A stretch of 64,000 nt of DNA from Dryas octopetala. Its lineage: Eukaryota; Streptophyta; Magnoliopsida; Rosales; Rosaceae. The notes beneath the pieces are model-generated. The model did no database searches, was not told the origin of the DNA, and saw only the letters and a program-made list of their open reading frames with translations. Of this stretch, positions 11,807-22,403 are shown piece after piece. Both the position numbers and the translations under genes were made by a program. The DNA lies in the NCBI GenBank assembly GCA_963921425.1, contig OY992837.1:5119896-5183895 (forward strand), given 5' to 3'. The stretch's first letter is position 1, and each line of letters begins with the position of its first letter.

Positions 11807-13243
11807 ATGGACAGCAGAAATTCCCATTCTACCCCTGGACCCCAGCCCAACGACCACCGCATCAAGCTCAACGTTGGCGGCAAGCTCTTCGAAACGACCT
11901 TATCCACGATCCAAGCCGGTGGACCCGACTCTCTCTTAGCCGCCCTCTCGACCCGCTCCACCGACGACCCGGCCCCAGTTTTCATCGACCGCGACCCGGA
12001 GATATTCTCAGTCATCCTCTCTCTTCTCCGATCGAACGGCCTCCCTTCCACGGCTCGCCGATTCACCAAGCAAGAACTCGCCGACGAAGCCCTCTACTAC
12101 GGCATCGAGTTGCACCTCAAGTCGGCGATGCTGCCCCCTCCCTTCTGCGGCATCGACGCCTCCATCGTTACCACTGTGCAGCCCACCTCCGACGGCTTCC
12201 CGTCGGCCATCACTGCCGGCGAAGACGGCTCCGTCTGGATAGCCCATGGCGGCCAGATATCCAGCTACGATTGGAATCTCAGCCATGCCGGAACGATCCG
12301 TACGCATTTGGAGGACATAACCTCGATTCGCCGAGTGTATCCCGAAATCGCCGCCGTAGGGTCCGAATCCGCACCCGGACTCCACTTCTACGATTTCTCC
12401 GGCGTAAAGAACCTTGGGTCGATCCACTGGACTGACCCAGAAGATCCGAGAATCTACAAAGCCCGAGTTACCGCCATCGCCGACTCTCCGAGTTCGGTCT
12501 TCGGCGCGTTCGATTGCCCGTACAGAGAGAACTGCATCCTCGTGATTGACAAATTGACGCTGAAGATCGTGTCGGAGCTGAGCCGGCAGTCTGGCAGCTC
12601 AGCGAAGAACTTGGCCGTCGGAAAGCTGTCGTGGCTGCCCGAGTCGAGCTTGATTTTGGGGAGCTCAGTCACGTCCGGTGCGTTTGGGTACTCGGGTTAT
12701 ATCAGAATGTGGGATGTACGGTCCAAAGCGGTGGTTTGGGAGGCGGTGGAGCCAGGTTCGGGACGGAGCAGTAGGTTCGGGGACTCGTTCGCCGATGCTG
12801 ACGTGGACGGGGAGGAGTCGACTCTGTTCAAGGTGTGTTCGAAGTCTGGGGATTTGGCAGTGGCAGATTTGCGTAAATTAGGGGATGATCCATGGGTTTA
12901 TTTGCAAGACAAGAACCCAAGCTTGAAGACCACAAACGGGCGTGGCGATAGCAGTAGTGTACTTCGTTGTTACAGAAAGCAAGTGTTTGTGGGGAGAAAT
13001 GGTGGGTTAGAGGTTTGGTCGAGACCGGGCCAAACAGAAAAGGCGGTGGGAAGAGAAAATAATGGGGTTTGTGCGGAGTGGAGTTATAGGAGGAATTTTG
13101 TAGATAAAGTGGAGGATTCTGAGAGAGGGATTATAAAGAAAATTGAAGGTGGTGGGAATAGACTCTTTGTTATTAGAGAAGATGTTGAAGGTATTGAGGT
13201 CTGGGAAAGCTCTCATTCTTCTGGTGCAATTTCAGTTTCGTGA
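11807..13243 (+). CDS. BTB/POZ (T1-type) protein with YVTN/WD40-like repeats
   Basis: A single-exon gene of 478 residues. Residues about 17-105 form a KCTD-like BTB/T1 domain: [16 protein letters not shown] at the start, then [18 protein letters not shown] and the helix of ALYYGIE. The rest (about 125-470) has spaced beta-propeller-like strands such as [16 protein letters not shown] and [12 protein letters not shown], as in the Arabidopsis group annotated BTB/POZ with WD40/YVTN repeat-like domain (for example At5g41330). Such proteins are thought to act as adaptors for CUL3 ubiquitin ligases, with the propeller choosing the substrate; that role is inferred from the family. The first half is very GC-rich and codon-biased compared with the tail. 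A perfect hairpin lies just before the ATG. The next gene downstream is the NPF pseudogene. Confidence 0.88.
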   Translation: MDSRNSHSTPGPQPNDHRIKLNVGGKLFETTLSTIQAGGPDSLLAALSTRSTDDPAPVFIDRDPEIFSVILSLLRSNGLPSTARRFTKQELADEALYYGIELHLKSAMLPPPFCGIDASIVTTVQPTSDGFPSAITAGEDGSVWIAHGGQISSYDWNLSHAGTIRTHLEDITSIRRVYPEIAAVGSESAPGLHFYDFSGVKNLGSIHWTDPEDPRIYKARVTAIADSPSSVFGAFDCPYRENCILVIDKLTLKIVSELSRQSGSSAKNLAVGKLSWLPESSLILGSSVTSGAFGYSGYIRMWDVRSKAVVWEAVEPGSGRSSRFGDSFADADVDGEESTLFKVCSKSGDLAVADLRKLGDDPWVYLQDKNPSLKTTNGRGDSSSVLRCYRKQVFVGRNGGLEVWSRPGQTEKAVGRENNGVCAEWSYRRNFVDKVEDSERGIIKKIEGGGNRLFVIREDVEGIEVWESSHSSGAISVS

Positions 13244-13532
13244 CTCTCTGTAATATCAATGTGTTAGTGTGTTACTACTGTAGTTTGAGTTTCTGGGCAT
13301 TTTGATATTTGGACCAATTAACGACTCCAAGTAATTACCCTTGAAGGCAAGTTCATATTAAGGAATGTCAATTCTGAGCAGTTTGGTTCTCTATCAAGTT
13401 GTAGCTCTTCACAAGATTGGAGGCTTTCTTTCATTGTGTAAGCACTTTGAGCACTTTAACATTTGATGAGGAAGTCTTGACAATTTTTGTTATTAGTACA
13501 TTCAGTAATTGATTTTTTTGGTTCTGTGGCAG

Positions 13533-14637
13533 TTCTGTCTTGGGTTTTCTTACTTGCATGGTATGCTGGGTGGATGATGATAACATACTTAACAAATGTA
13601 TGGAAAGCTTAACTTCAGAGAAGCTGGCAACAGTCTTCAATGTGTTTGCAAGCATAATGTGCATCATGCCCTGACCTGCACGACAATTTCATGGGTAATT
13701 TTTGGATGAGTTGCTTTCCAGTCTCGTCTTTAGTGCAGTCAAATGAGCCCTGAATGCATGAATGATAAACTGAAGATCCTCTTGTACATGGTATTCGTTG
13801 TAATAGTCAAACGATTTTCAGGTGAAACCTCATTAATTCACAGATGAGTAAATTGCAGAAGCACAAGAAGAAAGTGAACTGTTCATGGCTTTTGTTTGGG
13901 CAACTTGAGCAAGCTTCTGCTGCGCCTAGTTGGAGCCACAACACTGAATTACATAGAGCCATGGTTCATTAGGTTTGGGAGAGCAGCCAAAGGTATGGTG
14001 TTCTATGAACAAGTCAGGCAGCAGGGGAACTAGCTTACAGTTGCGTTCAGGGTGTTGTAGCCTGTGCCTCCAATGATTTCCATATCTGTGAAAAACATGA
14101 TGCTGATTGCTGGTCTTCATTTGGAGCCTCACACCCATGAGTGATTTCTGATTGCTTTATTATTGCTTCACAAGTGGATACTCAGAGCCTAGATGTGGTG
14201 AAGAAACATGGGTTGATCAACTAAATCCATGAGGCCACCCCCATGAATATGTTCTGGCTTCTTACACAGTATCTTCCTCTTGGAGCCATCAGCGATGCAA
14301 TGGTGACATGAGCTTTGCTAGTTTTTTCAACAATCAGCTTCCTCCATCAATGAGCAGGTACATGGTTTACTTCTCAGTCGGTCCATGAGGAACAGGAATC
14401 AGTGATGTATATTGTTGTAGGTGAGATTAGTGAAAGAGGAGGCAAGCCAAGTTTGTTCGAACTTCCAAGACACTATAGACAGGAGTTTTGATAATTGTTA
14501 TTGGACATTGGCTGTGTTGGTGTTGTCAATGATGTTTCCTACATCTTTGTGGCATTTTTGTGGGATTCTGGAGAATCAAAATCAGACAACCATGAAGCGA
14601 GGATTTTGCAGATAATGTATAATGTTGTTGCTTTGCC
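13533..14637 (+). pseudogene. Decayed NPF (NRT1/PTR) transporter copy
   Basis: DNA matching the intact NPF gene 2 kb downstream is spread over this stretch. The exon-2 part is visible as ACATACTTAACAAATGTATGG and TTCATGGGTAATTTTTGGATG. The exon-3 part matches at AAGATCCTCTTGTACA and CCATGGTTCATTAGGTTTGGG. The exon-4 part matches at ATGAATATGTTCTGGCTTCTT, GTGAGATTAGTGAAAGAGG and TAATTGTTATTGGAC. The reading frame is lost many times. Much of exon 3 and the first part of exon 4 are missing, and no good exon 1 is seen. Intron positions appear partly kept, which points to an old tandem gene duplication and not a retrocopy. Confidence 0.85.
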
Positions 14638-15654
14638 TAGATGTTGAATCCTGTGTACCCAGTAATTGAGTACATTATATTGAAATGTTTTATTCTTTCT
14701 TTTTCTTGTAATTCAGACCTTGAACTTGGATATTACTGTTTCATTTGGTGTGCATGTGATTAAGAATTATCTTTCGCAATTTTGACTATTATGGGAACAA
14801 CTTGGATCTTCCCAATATCTCCATCACGACCATCACCATGAACCGTTCTTTGAGGTGGTGCCATACCTGCAACTTTAAACCTTGCTTTGGCCATTTCAAT
14901 ATGCCTCAACTTAATTAACTAATTTATCAGTCTTTTAACTCTTTATTTTATAGAAAGTCAGAAACCAATATGCTAAGGATAACTCAGTGATAGCTTGGCT
15001 AAGTTTTGATTTCACGTCTGTACTGTCTAGTTGTCATACATACTTGACTAGCCGAAGTAAGCATTTCCTGTAGGAATGTCAACTATCATTTGTGTGGAAG
15101 TACATGTGCCCAAGTTGACTTCCATTTGTAATCAGTGAATTGTCAATGGTTTTCCTTACATCTAACTGTTGAAGTTTTGGGATTGTTAAGAGTTTCCTTG
15201 AAGGATGTAGGAAGATTTTGTTTCCTGAAGTAGGTTGTCAGAGCAGAATGTCAACTTCTGGAGTTAAGACAACAATATCACTGTATCATACTTACGCGGA
15301 AGGTCAGAACATGACTCATTCCTCAAAGTTATATAATATCACTTCGAAATTTTCTTCTTCTAAGTCTCTATATATATCATGCATATGATTGCTGTCTCAA
15401 TAGCCTCTCTCTCTCTCTCTTTTTCTTTTGCTCTGCACAACCTTATTTGGAGTCTTGCTTTTCACAAATTTGGATGTATAAGGTTGTACTAAATTAGTGA
15501 GAATAACATTGCCATTTTGATTAATTTGCAAGACTGCAAGTATTTGGAGAATGTTTAAATCATTGGAGAAACTCTTTTAGGCTGCTTTTCTTTATTCTTT
15601 CTCGTTTTCCTCCCAACTTCCCATCTCAGAAAGTGAGCTATACGGTATTTAGAA
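14638..15654. other. Intergenic region before the NPF5.5-like gene
   Basis: No protein-like frame is seen. It contains a CT repeat at about 15403-15425 and pyrimidine-rich sequence leading into the start of the NPF gene, which probably includes its promoter and leader. Confidence 0.6.
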
Positions 15655-16654
15655 ATGGTTTCTTTGGTGAAGATCACCGGTAATTATCTGAACTACATAT
15701 CCTTTGAGTCACTACTTCATATATGTTTATATCAACCCAAATTTCTAAATCTGATTTTATTTCATCATAACAATTTTTTTTTTTCTTTTTCTTTCCACTC
15801 TTTCTTTTAATTGTAGTTCTGATGTGGGCGGATATACTCGCTGCATATGCGATGTGGATGACCATGGCATACTTAACTGATGTATGGAAGCTCAATTTCA
15901 CACATGCCGCCGCAATTGTCAATGTGTTTTGGGGCTTGGCGACCATAATGCCAGTAGGCATGCAATTTCTTGTGGATGCTTTCATGGGTAACTTTTGGAT
16001 GCTCATTCTCTCCAGTTTTTCCTACAGCGCTGTAAGTGTCTCTCAGTCACAAATTCACTGTAAATCTGTTGTTAAGCATGCAGAATATATATGATGTAAT
16101 CATTTTGGATTGCAGGGGTTAGGTTTTTTGTCAATGTCAACACCACCAGTTCTTGCTGGGGCAACAGGCACTTGCAGTGCATATGAGCCCGAGTGCATTG
16201 GCCAAGAACAAAAGATCCTCTTTTACACAGCAGTAGCTCTAATAGCTGTGGGAATGTCTGGTCACTTAACCTCATTAAGTACATTCATTGGTGAGCAGTT
16301 GATGGCATCAGAATCAGACCTTGAGGAGGGCATGTTCTGTCAGTTTTTCATGGGCTTCTTTATGGTGGTGCTTGTCCCTATAGCTGGAGTTATAGCAATT
16401 ACCTTTATAAAGCCTTGGTCCATTAGGTTTGGGGTCCCAGCCATTTGTACCTTGGTAGCAACACTTATTTTCTTGACTGGTTCATGCTCATACCACACTG
16501 TTAGAGCACAAGGGAGTCCGCTCACAACTGTTTTTAGGGTCTTTGTGGCCTCTGCCTCCAAAATATTCAGGAGACGCCCGAGAGATGCTTCTCAGCTCTA
16601 TGAGAGACATGATGATGATAATCGTATACCTCATACTCGTCGCCTCAGGTTTTG

Positions 16655-16690
<36 letters not shown>

Positions 16691-17810
16691 GTGCGCACAA
16701 CCACTAGCACACATTGCAAAATTGGTTTGGATTCTCTACTGATAATTTTTGTTCTGGTGTTATGCTTATGTCCAAAACTATGTTGTTTTAGGCTTCCATT
16801 AAGATACAAGCACAATATCAACACAAAAAACATAACTAGAGGATTCTATCTTTAGATAATGGCACTCTTGCAACATTTATACTTTTGATTGTAAAATCAA
16901 AAAGAAAAACCGACAACCTATATATTCTTTGAAATGTAGGTGCCTAGACAAGGCTGCAATTCTGTCACCCACCCAACCTTTAGAGCAACAACAAAACAAT
17001 AGGTGGAGACTCTGCAGAGTCACAGAGGTGGAAGAAACCAAAAGCATCCTATGCATGATTCCCATATGCATGACCTTCATTATAATGGGGGTTGTATCTT
17101 CTATTGGAAATACTTACTTCATTGTTCAAGCAATCCACATGAATCGCAAGGTTGGGCGTATAAAGGCTCCTCTTCTCATCCTTCTGTGGTTCTATGACCA
17201 TGCCAAACAACAGTTTGCTCAACTCTACTTCCAAACTGTAAGATCAAGAAGGTATGCTGCCCCAATTGGGATTGCAGTGTCAATGATACTTGCAATTCTG
17301 TGTTGCATCACAGCTGCAAAAGTGGAGACTCGAAGGCTAGGCGTGGTTGAGAGCCACGGTCTAATTGACAAGCCTGAGGAAACAATTCCCATGAGCATGT
17401 TTTGGCTGCTTCCACAGTTTCTTCTCCTTGGAGGGCTTGATGGGATTTCAGACAGTAGCATTGCCCTTTTCTTCATCAATGAGGTCCCTCAGTCCATGGC
17501 TCGGTACATGGTTCTGTTTGCTGTTGCTGTTTTTGGAGTGGGAATTATGGGCAGTGTGTTGTCTGTTTATTTGGTGGGTGAGATAAGTGGAAGGGGAGGG
17601 AAACCCAGTTGGTTCCAAGACACACTGAACAGGAGTCGTTTGGATAATTATTATTGGACCCTGGCTGCATTGGCTGCAGCTAATCTTGTTGTGTATGTTC
17701 TGTTGAGCTTATGGTATGCTTATAGCGATTCGAGGCCAGAGGATGAGGAAGCGCCTGAATATGGTGAAGATGATGAGTCATGTGAAATTAATGTACAATG
17801 CTGCTGCTGA
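15655..17810 (+). CDS. NPF5.5: NRT1/PTR family transporter, NPF5.5-like
   Basis: Four exons, 15655-15679, 15817-16031, 16116-16648 and 16940-17810, give a 547-residue multispanning protein of the proton-coupled oligopeptide/nitrate transporter superfamily. The tiny first exon encodes MVSLVKIT and joins in frame to VLMWADILAAYAMWMTMAY. That start resembles Arabidopsis At2g38100 (NPF5.5), which begins similarly without the usual long N-terminus. Family landmarks kept are R(C/F)LDKAAI after the central loop, the last hydrophobic helices, and LNRSRLDNYYWTLA near the C-terminus. The ExxER motif of helix 1, which couples transport to protons in most NPFs, is replaced by hydrophobic residues. The GADQFDD region is also not kept. 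The substrate is therefore unknown. A broken sister copy lies just upstream. A 24-base CT repeat lies at the start of intron 3. Confidence 0.88.
16655..16684 (+). repeat. CT microsatellite in NPF intron 3
   Basis: About 12-14 CT units directly follow the exon-3 donor region. Reading through them gives the Leu-Ser string seen in the unspliced frame, which is not part of the protein. Confidence 0.85.
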
Positions 17811-18293
17811 TGAGCCATTTGATGATAATGTACAATGCTGCTGCTGTTGAGCTTAAATCTTTGTATGGATTGCGATTTTCCTACTTCAGTTCAATCTAGA
17901 TCTTTTTTACAATGTACATGAAAGCGCATATATGTTGAATCTTCTAAATCTCAATCATCATAATTCATAAAGCATTCATTTTTCATCGTCTTTTCCTCTT
18001 TCTTAATATACAACATTCCTCGTATAACAGAAGCAAGTGCGTATTTGGCAATTGCTGTAACTTCGACTCTTTCTTTCCCGAAATGAAAGAAACCAAAAAA
18101 GAAAAAGTGTTATCGAATGGGAATAAAATAAGAGTAAATTACAATTATATCCTTCTTAAACTGTACTCTGACGCCTGTTGATGAACGCGTCCTCGTAACA
18201 TTTCTTGTTCTCGGGGTTTTAGTCTCCCTGAGAGGGTTTTAGAGAGAATAGAAATCCGAATAATATCATCGGAGCCCAGATCGAAACATCTCC
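17811..18293. other. Short intergenic region NPF to RPN8
   Basis: This holds the 3' end of the NPF transcript, where the TACAATGCTGCTGCTG block around the stop codon is duplicated, and the promoter/leader of RPN8. No further gene is seen. Confidence 0.6.
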
Positions 18294-21200
18294 ATGGACG
18301 TTATAAAGACGCAGCAAATATCAGCGAGGCCCATCGAGAAGGTCATAGTTCACCCGCTGGTGCTGCTCAGCATCGTCGACAACTACAACCGAGTCGCCAA
18401 GGACACTCGCAAGCGAGTCGTCGGCGTCCTCCTCGGTAGCTCCTATAAAGGCGTCGTCGACGTCTCCAACAGCTACGCAGGTCCGATAATCTCAATTCCC
18501 TCAATTCATATTTACCGCATTACTCCCAATTTACTTCCTCGTTAGGTTTAGATCCGAATTTCTTCAATTAATTGCAGCATTTGAGATTTCGGTATTTTGG
18601 GTTTTGGTTGAATCTGAAGGGACACTATGTTCGTGATTCCAATTGGAATTATTGTTTAATTTTCTGGCTGAGAGATTTAGTGGGTTAGGGTTTGCATAGC
18701 TAGGGGCCAATGCGGTTAGGCTTTTGGGCTTTATTTTGTTCTAATTGAAAATTCCAAATTTTTGGTCACAATTATATACTTATTATTGTTTCTTAATGTT
18801 TGATTTTGTTTAAATTATTTTCATGTTCAGTGCCCTTTGAAGAAGATGAGAAAGACCCTAGCATTTGGTTTCTTGACCACAATTACCATGAAGCAATGTT
18901 CTCAATGTTCAAGAGAATAAATGGTGATTTCTGTTTAACTTTTGCGTAAATATGGATGTTTCTTCCTTTTTTCTTCCCCTTGCCCCTTTTTTCTAGGAGC
19001 TATTAGTAATGTCTTTATGTGAATATTTGATCAATTTCAGCCAAGGAGCACGTCGTAGGTTGGTATAGTACCGGGCCGAAACTAAGAGAGAATGATCTTG
19101 ACATTCACAGCTTATTCCACAAGTAAGATCATGTAAATCAATAGATGTGTGCATGTAGCTCCACTGTGAACTGTCTAACATGTGCTTCTTTTTCTCTCTT
19201 ATGTCATTCTGTTCAATGTATGGATGGGGAGTTGTGCATATTGTAACATACAAGTTTTGATGGGGGAGTAGGAAACACTAAATGAATAGCTAATTGTTAA
19301 TGTTGAGTTGGAATACATTATTGTTGTCTGCACTTTCTTTTTTCTTTTCTGAAAAATCAAATGCTTGTTGGTATGTAGCTATGCCCCAAATCCTGTCTTG
19401 GTCATTATTGATGTTCAGCCTAAGGAGCTGGGAATACCCACCAAAGCCTACTATGATGTTGAGGAACTTAAAGAGGTAACAATGCGTTTACATGTCCTTA
19501 TCTGGCTGGTCTCCTGATTGAATGTTGAGGAACAAAGTTACTCTTACATTTCTGACGAGCCATTTCATATAGACTCCAATGCAGCTAACTTAAAGCTTGA
19601 TAATGTTAACAGAATGCAACCCAGAAAAGCCAGAAGATTTTTGTTCATGTGCCCTCTGAAATTGCTGCTCATGAGGTTGAGGAAATTGGTATGTCCTAGT
19701 ATGAATAGTTGCATTTACTTGATAACAATATTCCCTGTTAAAAAAACTTAGAATATGCAAGTTGATTTTTTTATTTTCCTTCAGTAATTTTTTTTCCATC
19801 CTTAATCTACTAATTGTGTTCTTTGTTATTTATCAAAAGGAGTGGAACACTTACTACGGGATGTGAAGGATACAACCATCAGTACACTTGCAACTGAGGT
19901 CTTTCATTAAATCATTTTTTTGGTGTCTTATTTTATTTTATTATTTTAAGGATGTGGTCGATTTGACTTTCAACTATAGTGAAAAACTTGAGACTTGAAT
20001 CTTTATTAATGTTTCCGGCTGAAAAAAAAAAAAAACTTTATTAGTGTTAAAAACATCTCTGATTTTAATGAATTTGAAGGAACACATTTGCCTTTCTTTA
20101 TGTACAGGTTACCGGAAAACTGACTGCTCTAAAGGGTTTGGATGCACGGTTAAGAGAAATACGCGGTTACCTAGATCTTGTTGTTGATGAGAAGCTTCCA
20201 CTAAATCATGAGATACTTTACCATTTACAGGTAGGCTTTTCTTTACTTATTTGTATGTTAACGTCTCTCTCATTTTGGTTATACCTCGTTTGGTGTATTG
20301 TTCTTCCCGTATACTCAACTTTGTTACTTTTCTTCCAGATTTATCTATTATAAAATTAAGTATATTATGATGAAGTGAATTCATTGTTTCCATCCATGTT
20401 TTTTTTGGTTGAAATTGCAGGATGTGTTCAATCTACTTCCAAATCTCAATGTGGCTGAGTTAATCAAGGCATTTGCAGGTATGTCTAGTGTGTTTAGTTA
20501 GTTCCTCATAATTTTGGTCTCTTCTGTTTAATTTTGCCTTTCTTTATAAACTTTTAATCTATATTTTCTTTTTCTTTTTTTGGCAGTAAAAACAAATGAC
20601 ATGATGTTGGTTATATATCTTTCTTCTCTCATACGAAGTGTCATCGCCCTCCACAACTTGATCAACAACAAGGTAACATGCCTTTTCTAACTCTTGTTCT
20701 ATTGGCCACTAGCATACATCCACACCACACAGGTTTGAATTTGATTCTGAGGGGTTAGGATTCCCTTATCTCTCCTTTTCCCTCCTTTTTGGCTCTCTGT
20801 CAGCTCCACTTAAGAAACACCCTGTAGGAGTCAATCACCTCCTGTTAAGGTCCCTTTTCACTGGAATACACAGTTGGTTGGTCCAACAACCATTGGATAA
20901 TCGCTGCTGTACATGAGAAAGAAAAAAATAGTTAACAGTAGCCCTGAACAAGATTTTGGTTAACGCTATTTTATTCCATACGCAAATAAAAATACAAAAC
21001 CATTAGCCTTGTGAACCCCCAGTAGGTTAGACAATATGGTTTGGGGATGGGATAGTGTACTCAGGTTTTTGCCTCTTAACTAATGAGAATGAGAATAAAA
21101 ATACAATACTTTTAGATTGTAATTTAAAAGATATGTTGCTTTTAACTCTTGTAACCCCCCAAAAGGTCAGATAAAAAACGAGTTGGGAATGAGAGAGTGT

Positions 21201-21406
21201 GCTCACCTTTACACCTCTTAACAAATGAGAATTAGAGTATGGTACTTTTGAATGGAATTTAAAAGGCTATTCTAGCCTTGTGGCAGATTGAATGACATTT
21301 CTCTATGCTTTTGTTTTTCAAATCTGGTTTTCAGATGCTAAACAAAGAACATGAGAAAGCTGAGGATGCAAAGCCGGCAACAGTCCCGTCTGTCAGTGGA
21401 AGCTGA
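18294..21406 (+). CDS. RPN8: 26S proteasome regulatory subunit RPN8 (PSMD7/MOV34)
   Basis: Ten exons were placed by frame and splice sites: 18294-18480, 18831-18923, 19041-19122, 19379-19475, 19613-19688, 19840-19898, 20108-20230, 20421-20478, 20587-20672 and 21335-21406. They give 310 residues (Arabidopsis RPN8a is about 308). The N-terminal MPN domain (about 15-150) begins [17 protein letters not shown] and includes [18 protein letters not shown] and VVGWYSTGP. It lacks the JAMM zinc-binding histidines of RPN11, so it is a structural partner and not a peptidase. RPN8 pairs with RPN11 in the proteasome lid and binds through its C-terminal helices ([17 protein letters not shown] onwards). The tail is short and ends VSGS. 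Intron 4 is free of transposons, intron 6 carries a micro-insertion, and intron 9 holds a degenerate tandem repeat. Exon 1 is GC-rich, unlike the rest. Confidence 0.96.
20001..20048 (+). repeat. Poly(A) micro-insertion in RPN8 intron 6
   Basis: TCCGGCTG followed by 14 A (20014-20035) lies between CTTTATTAATGTT (20001-20013) and CTTTATTAGTGTT (20036-20048), a 13-base duplication with one difference. It is the same layout as the TTGGCC-A(n) insertions but with a different non-A prefix. Confidence 0.65.
21003..21270. repeat. Degenerate tandem repeat, about 134 bp, in RPN8 intron 9
   Basis: Two copies follow each other. Each has a CTTGTGAACCCCC or CTTGTAACCCCCC block, then GGGATGGGATAGTGT or GGGAATGAGAGAGTGT, then CCTCTTAAC(T/A)AATGAGAAT, and ends AATTTAAAAG. 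The copies are diverged, and no coding content was recognised. Confidence 0.65.
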
Positions 21407-22403
21407 AGATCATTATTTTACTGGTGAATTGGGGTTTCAGCCATGACAAGCTCAAGCTTTCAACGGGGAGCCAATTCGATCTGTTACTTTTTGAGGCTCT
21501 TTATTGAGAATTTTGTATACTTAATATCGACAGGAGTTGCAGGTTGAGATACCTTTGTCATTGATTTGTTATACGATGTTAGTAACTGTTTCTTTAGCAT
21601 TTAGTACCATGCTTAATTACACAACGTGTAGAGACTCCTGATAAAATGTCTCGATTGGCCATTGTTTGCAACTTTGCATGCCTGTTCTAATATCACCTCA
21701 TCATATTGTTAAGGCCATTTTATGAAGCTATCCATATTTCTCTCGCTGGTGGATGTTCTGTAATGTAATGATATGAAATTATGAACTGCCATCAGTTGTA
21801 ACTTGAAAGACATCCCCTGACTTTGCCTTTAAATGCACGTTTTTGTAAGACGCAAGGGCGTTCTGCATTAGAATGCATCAAAAGAACTGAATAAAAGGAG
21901 CTCATGAAATTGGACAATCTGCAAGAGTTCAATATTTTGCATTGACCTTCAACAAGGTAGATTCATATTAATAAACGACCAAAGCAAACCTTAAAATCTG
22001 CATAAATATACCCCTTCATGTAATGAGAGCTAGCAATTATCCTAACATTAGTAACTTTAATAAGTTAAAAGAGTATTATGAAAGAAATTGAAATAACGTG
22101 GTCAACATTAAAATTAAGCTCAAATAACGTGGACTAAAATGTAATTTGGCCTTATTTTTATTGGGTATAAAGAAACTACAAGTCGTTAAGTTGATATCGG
22201 CATGTCGTTTTTGTATATCGTCTTCAACCAAAGCCCAATGCGGAGTGAGATCAATGAATGAATGAGAGGGTTTAGGGTTCTTCTACACTGAGCTCGAGCA
22301 AATTACCAACTCCATTGATTCTGTGAAAGCAAAGAAGCTGAAACGTGTCGTGGCGGTGGTGAAGAAGCACTGAGAATAGCCAGCAGAGTTGCTACACTAA
22401 GAG
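21407..22403. other. Intergenic region RPN8 to TRM7
   Basis: This holds the RPN8 3' untranslated region and then AT-rich sequence, ending in the TRM7 promoter and leader. No frame above background is seen. A telo-box-like motif lies at 22268-22279. Confidence 0.6.
22268..22279 (-). promoter_or_regulatory. Telo-box-like motif upstream of TRM7
   Basis: GGGTTTAGGGTT is a permutation of the plant telo box (AAACCCTAA on the other strand). It lies about 125 bases before the TRM7 start codon. Telo boxes are common close to the transcription start of plant translation-machinery genes, which suits a tRNA-modifying enzyme. Confidence 0.5.

Noticed and set aside
11755-12435. 226-codon Arg/Pro-rich frame overlapping the BTB gene start
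   Set aside because: It is a shadow of the GC-rich BTB coding region; the BTB frame matches a known family over its whole length.
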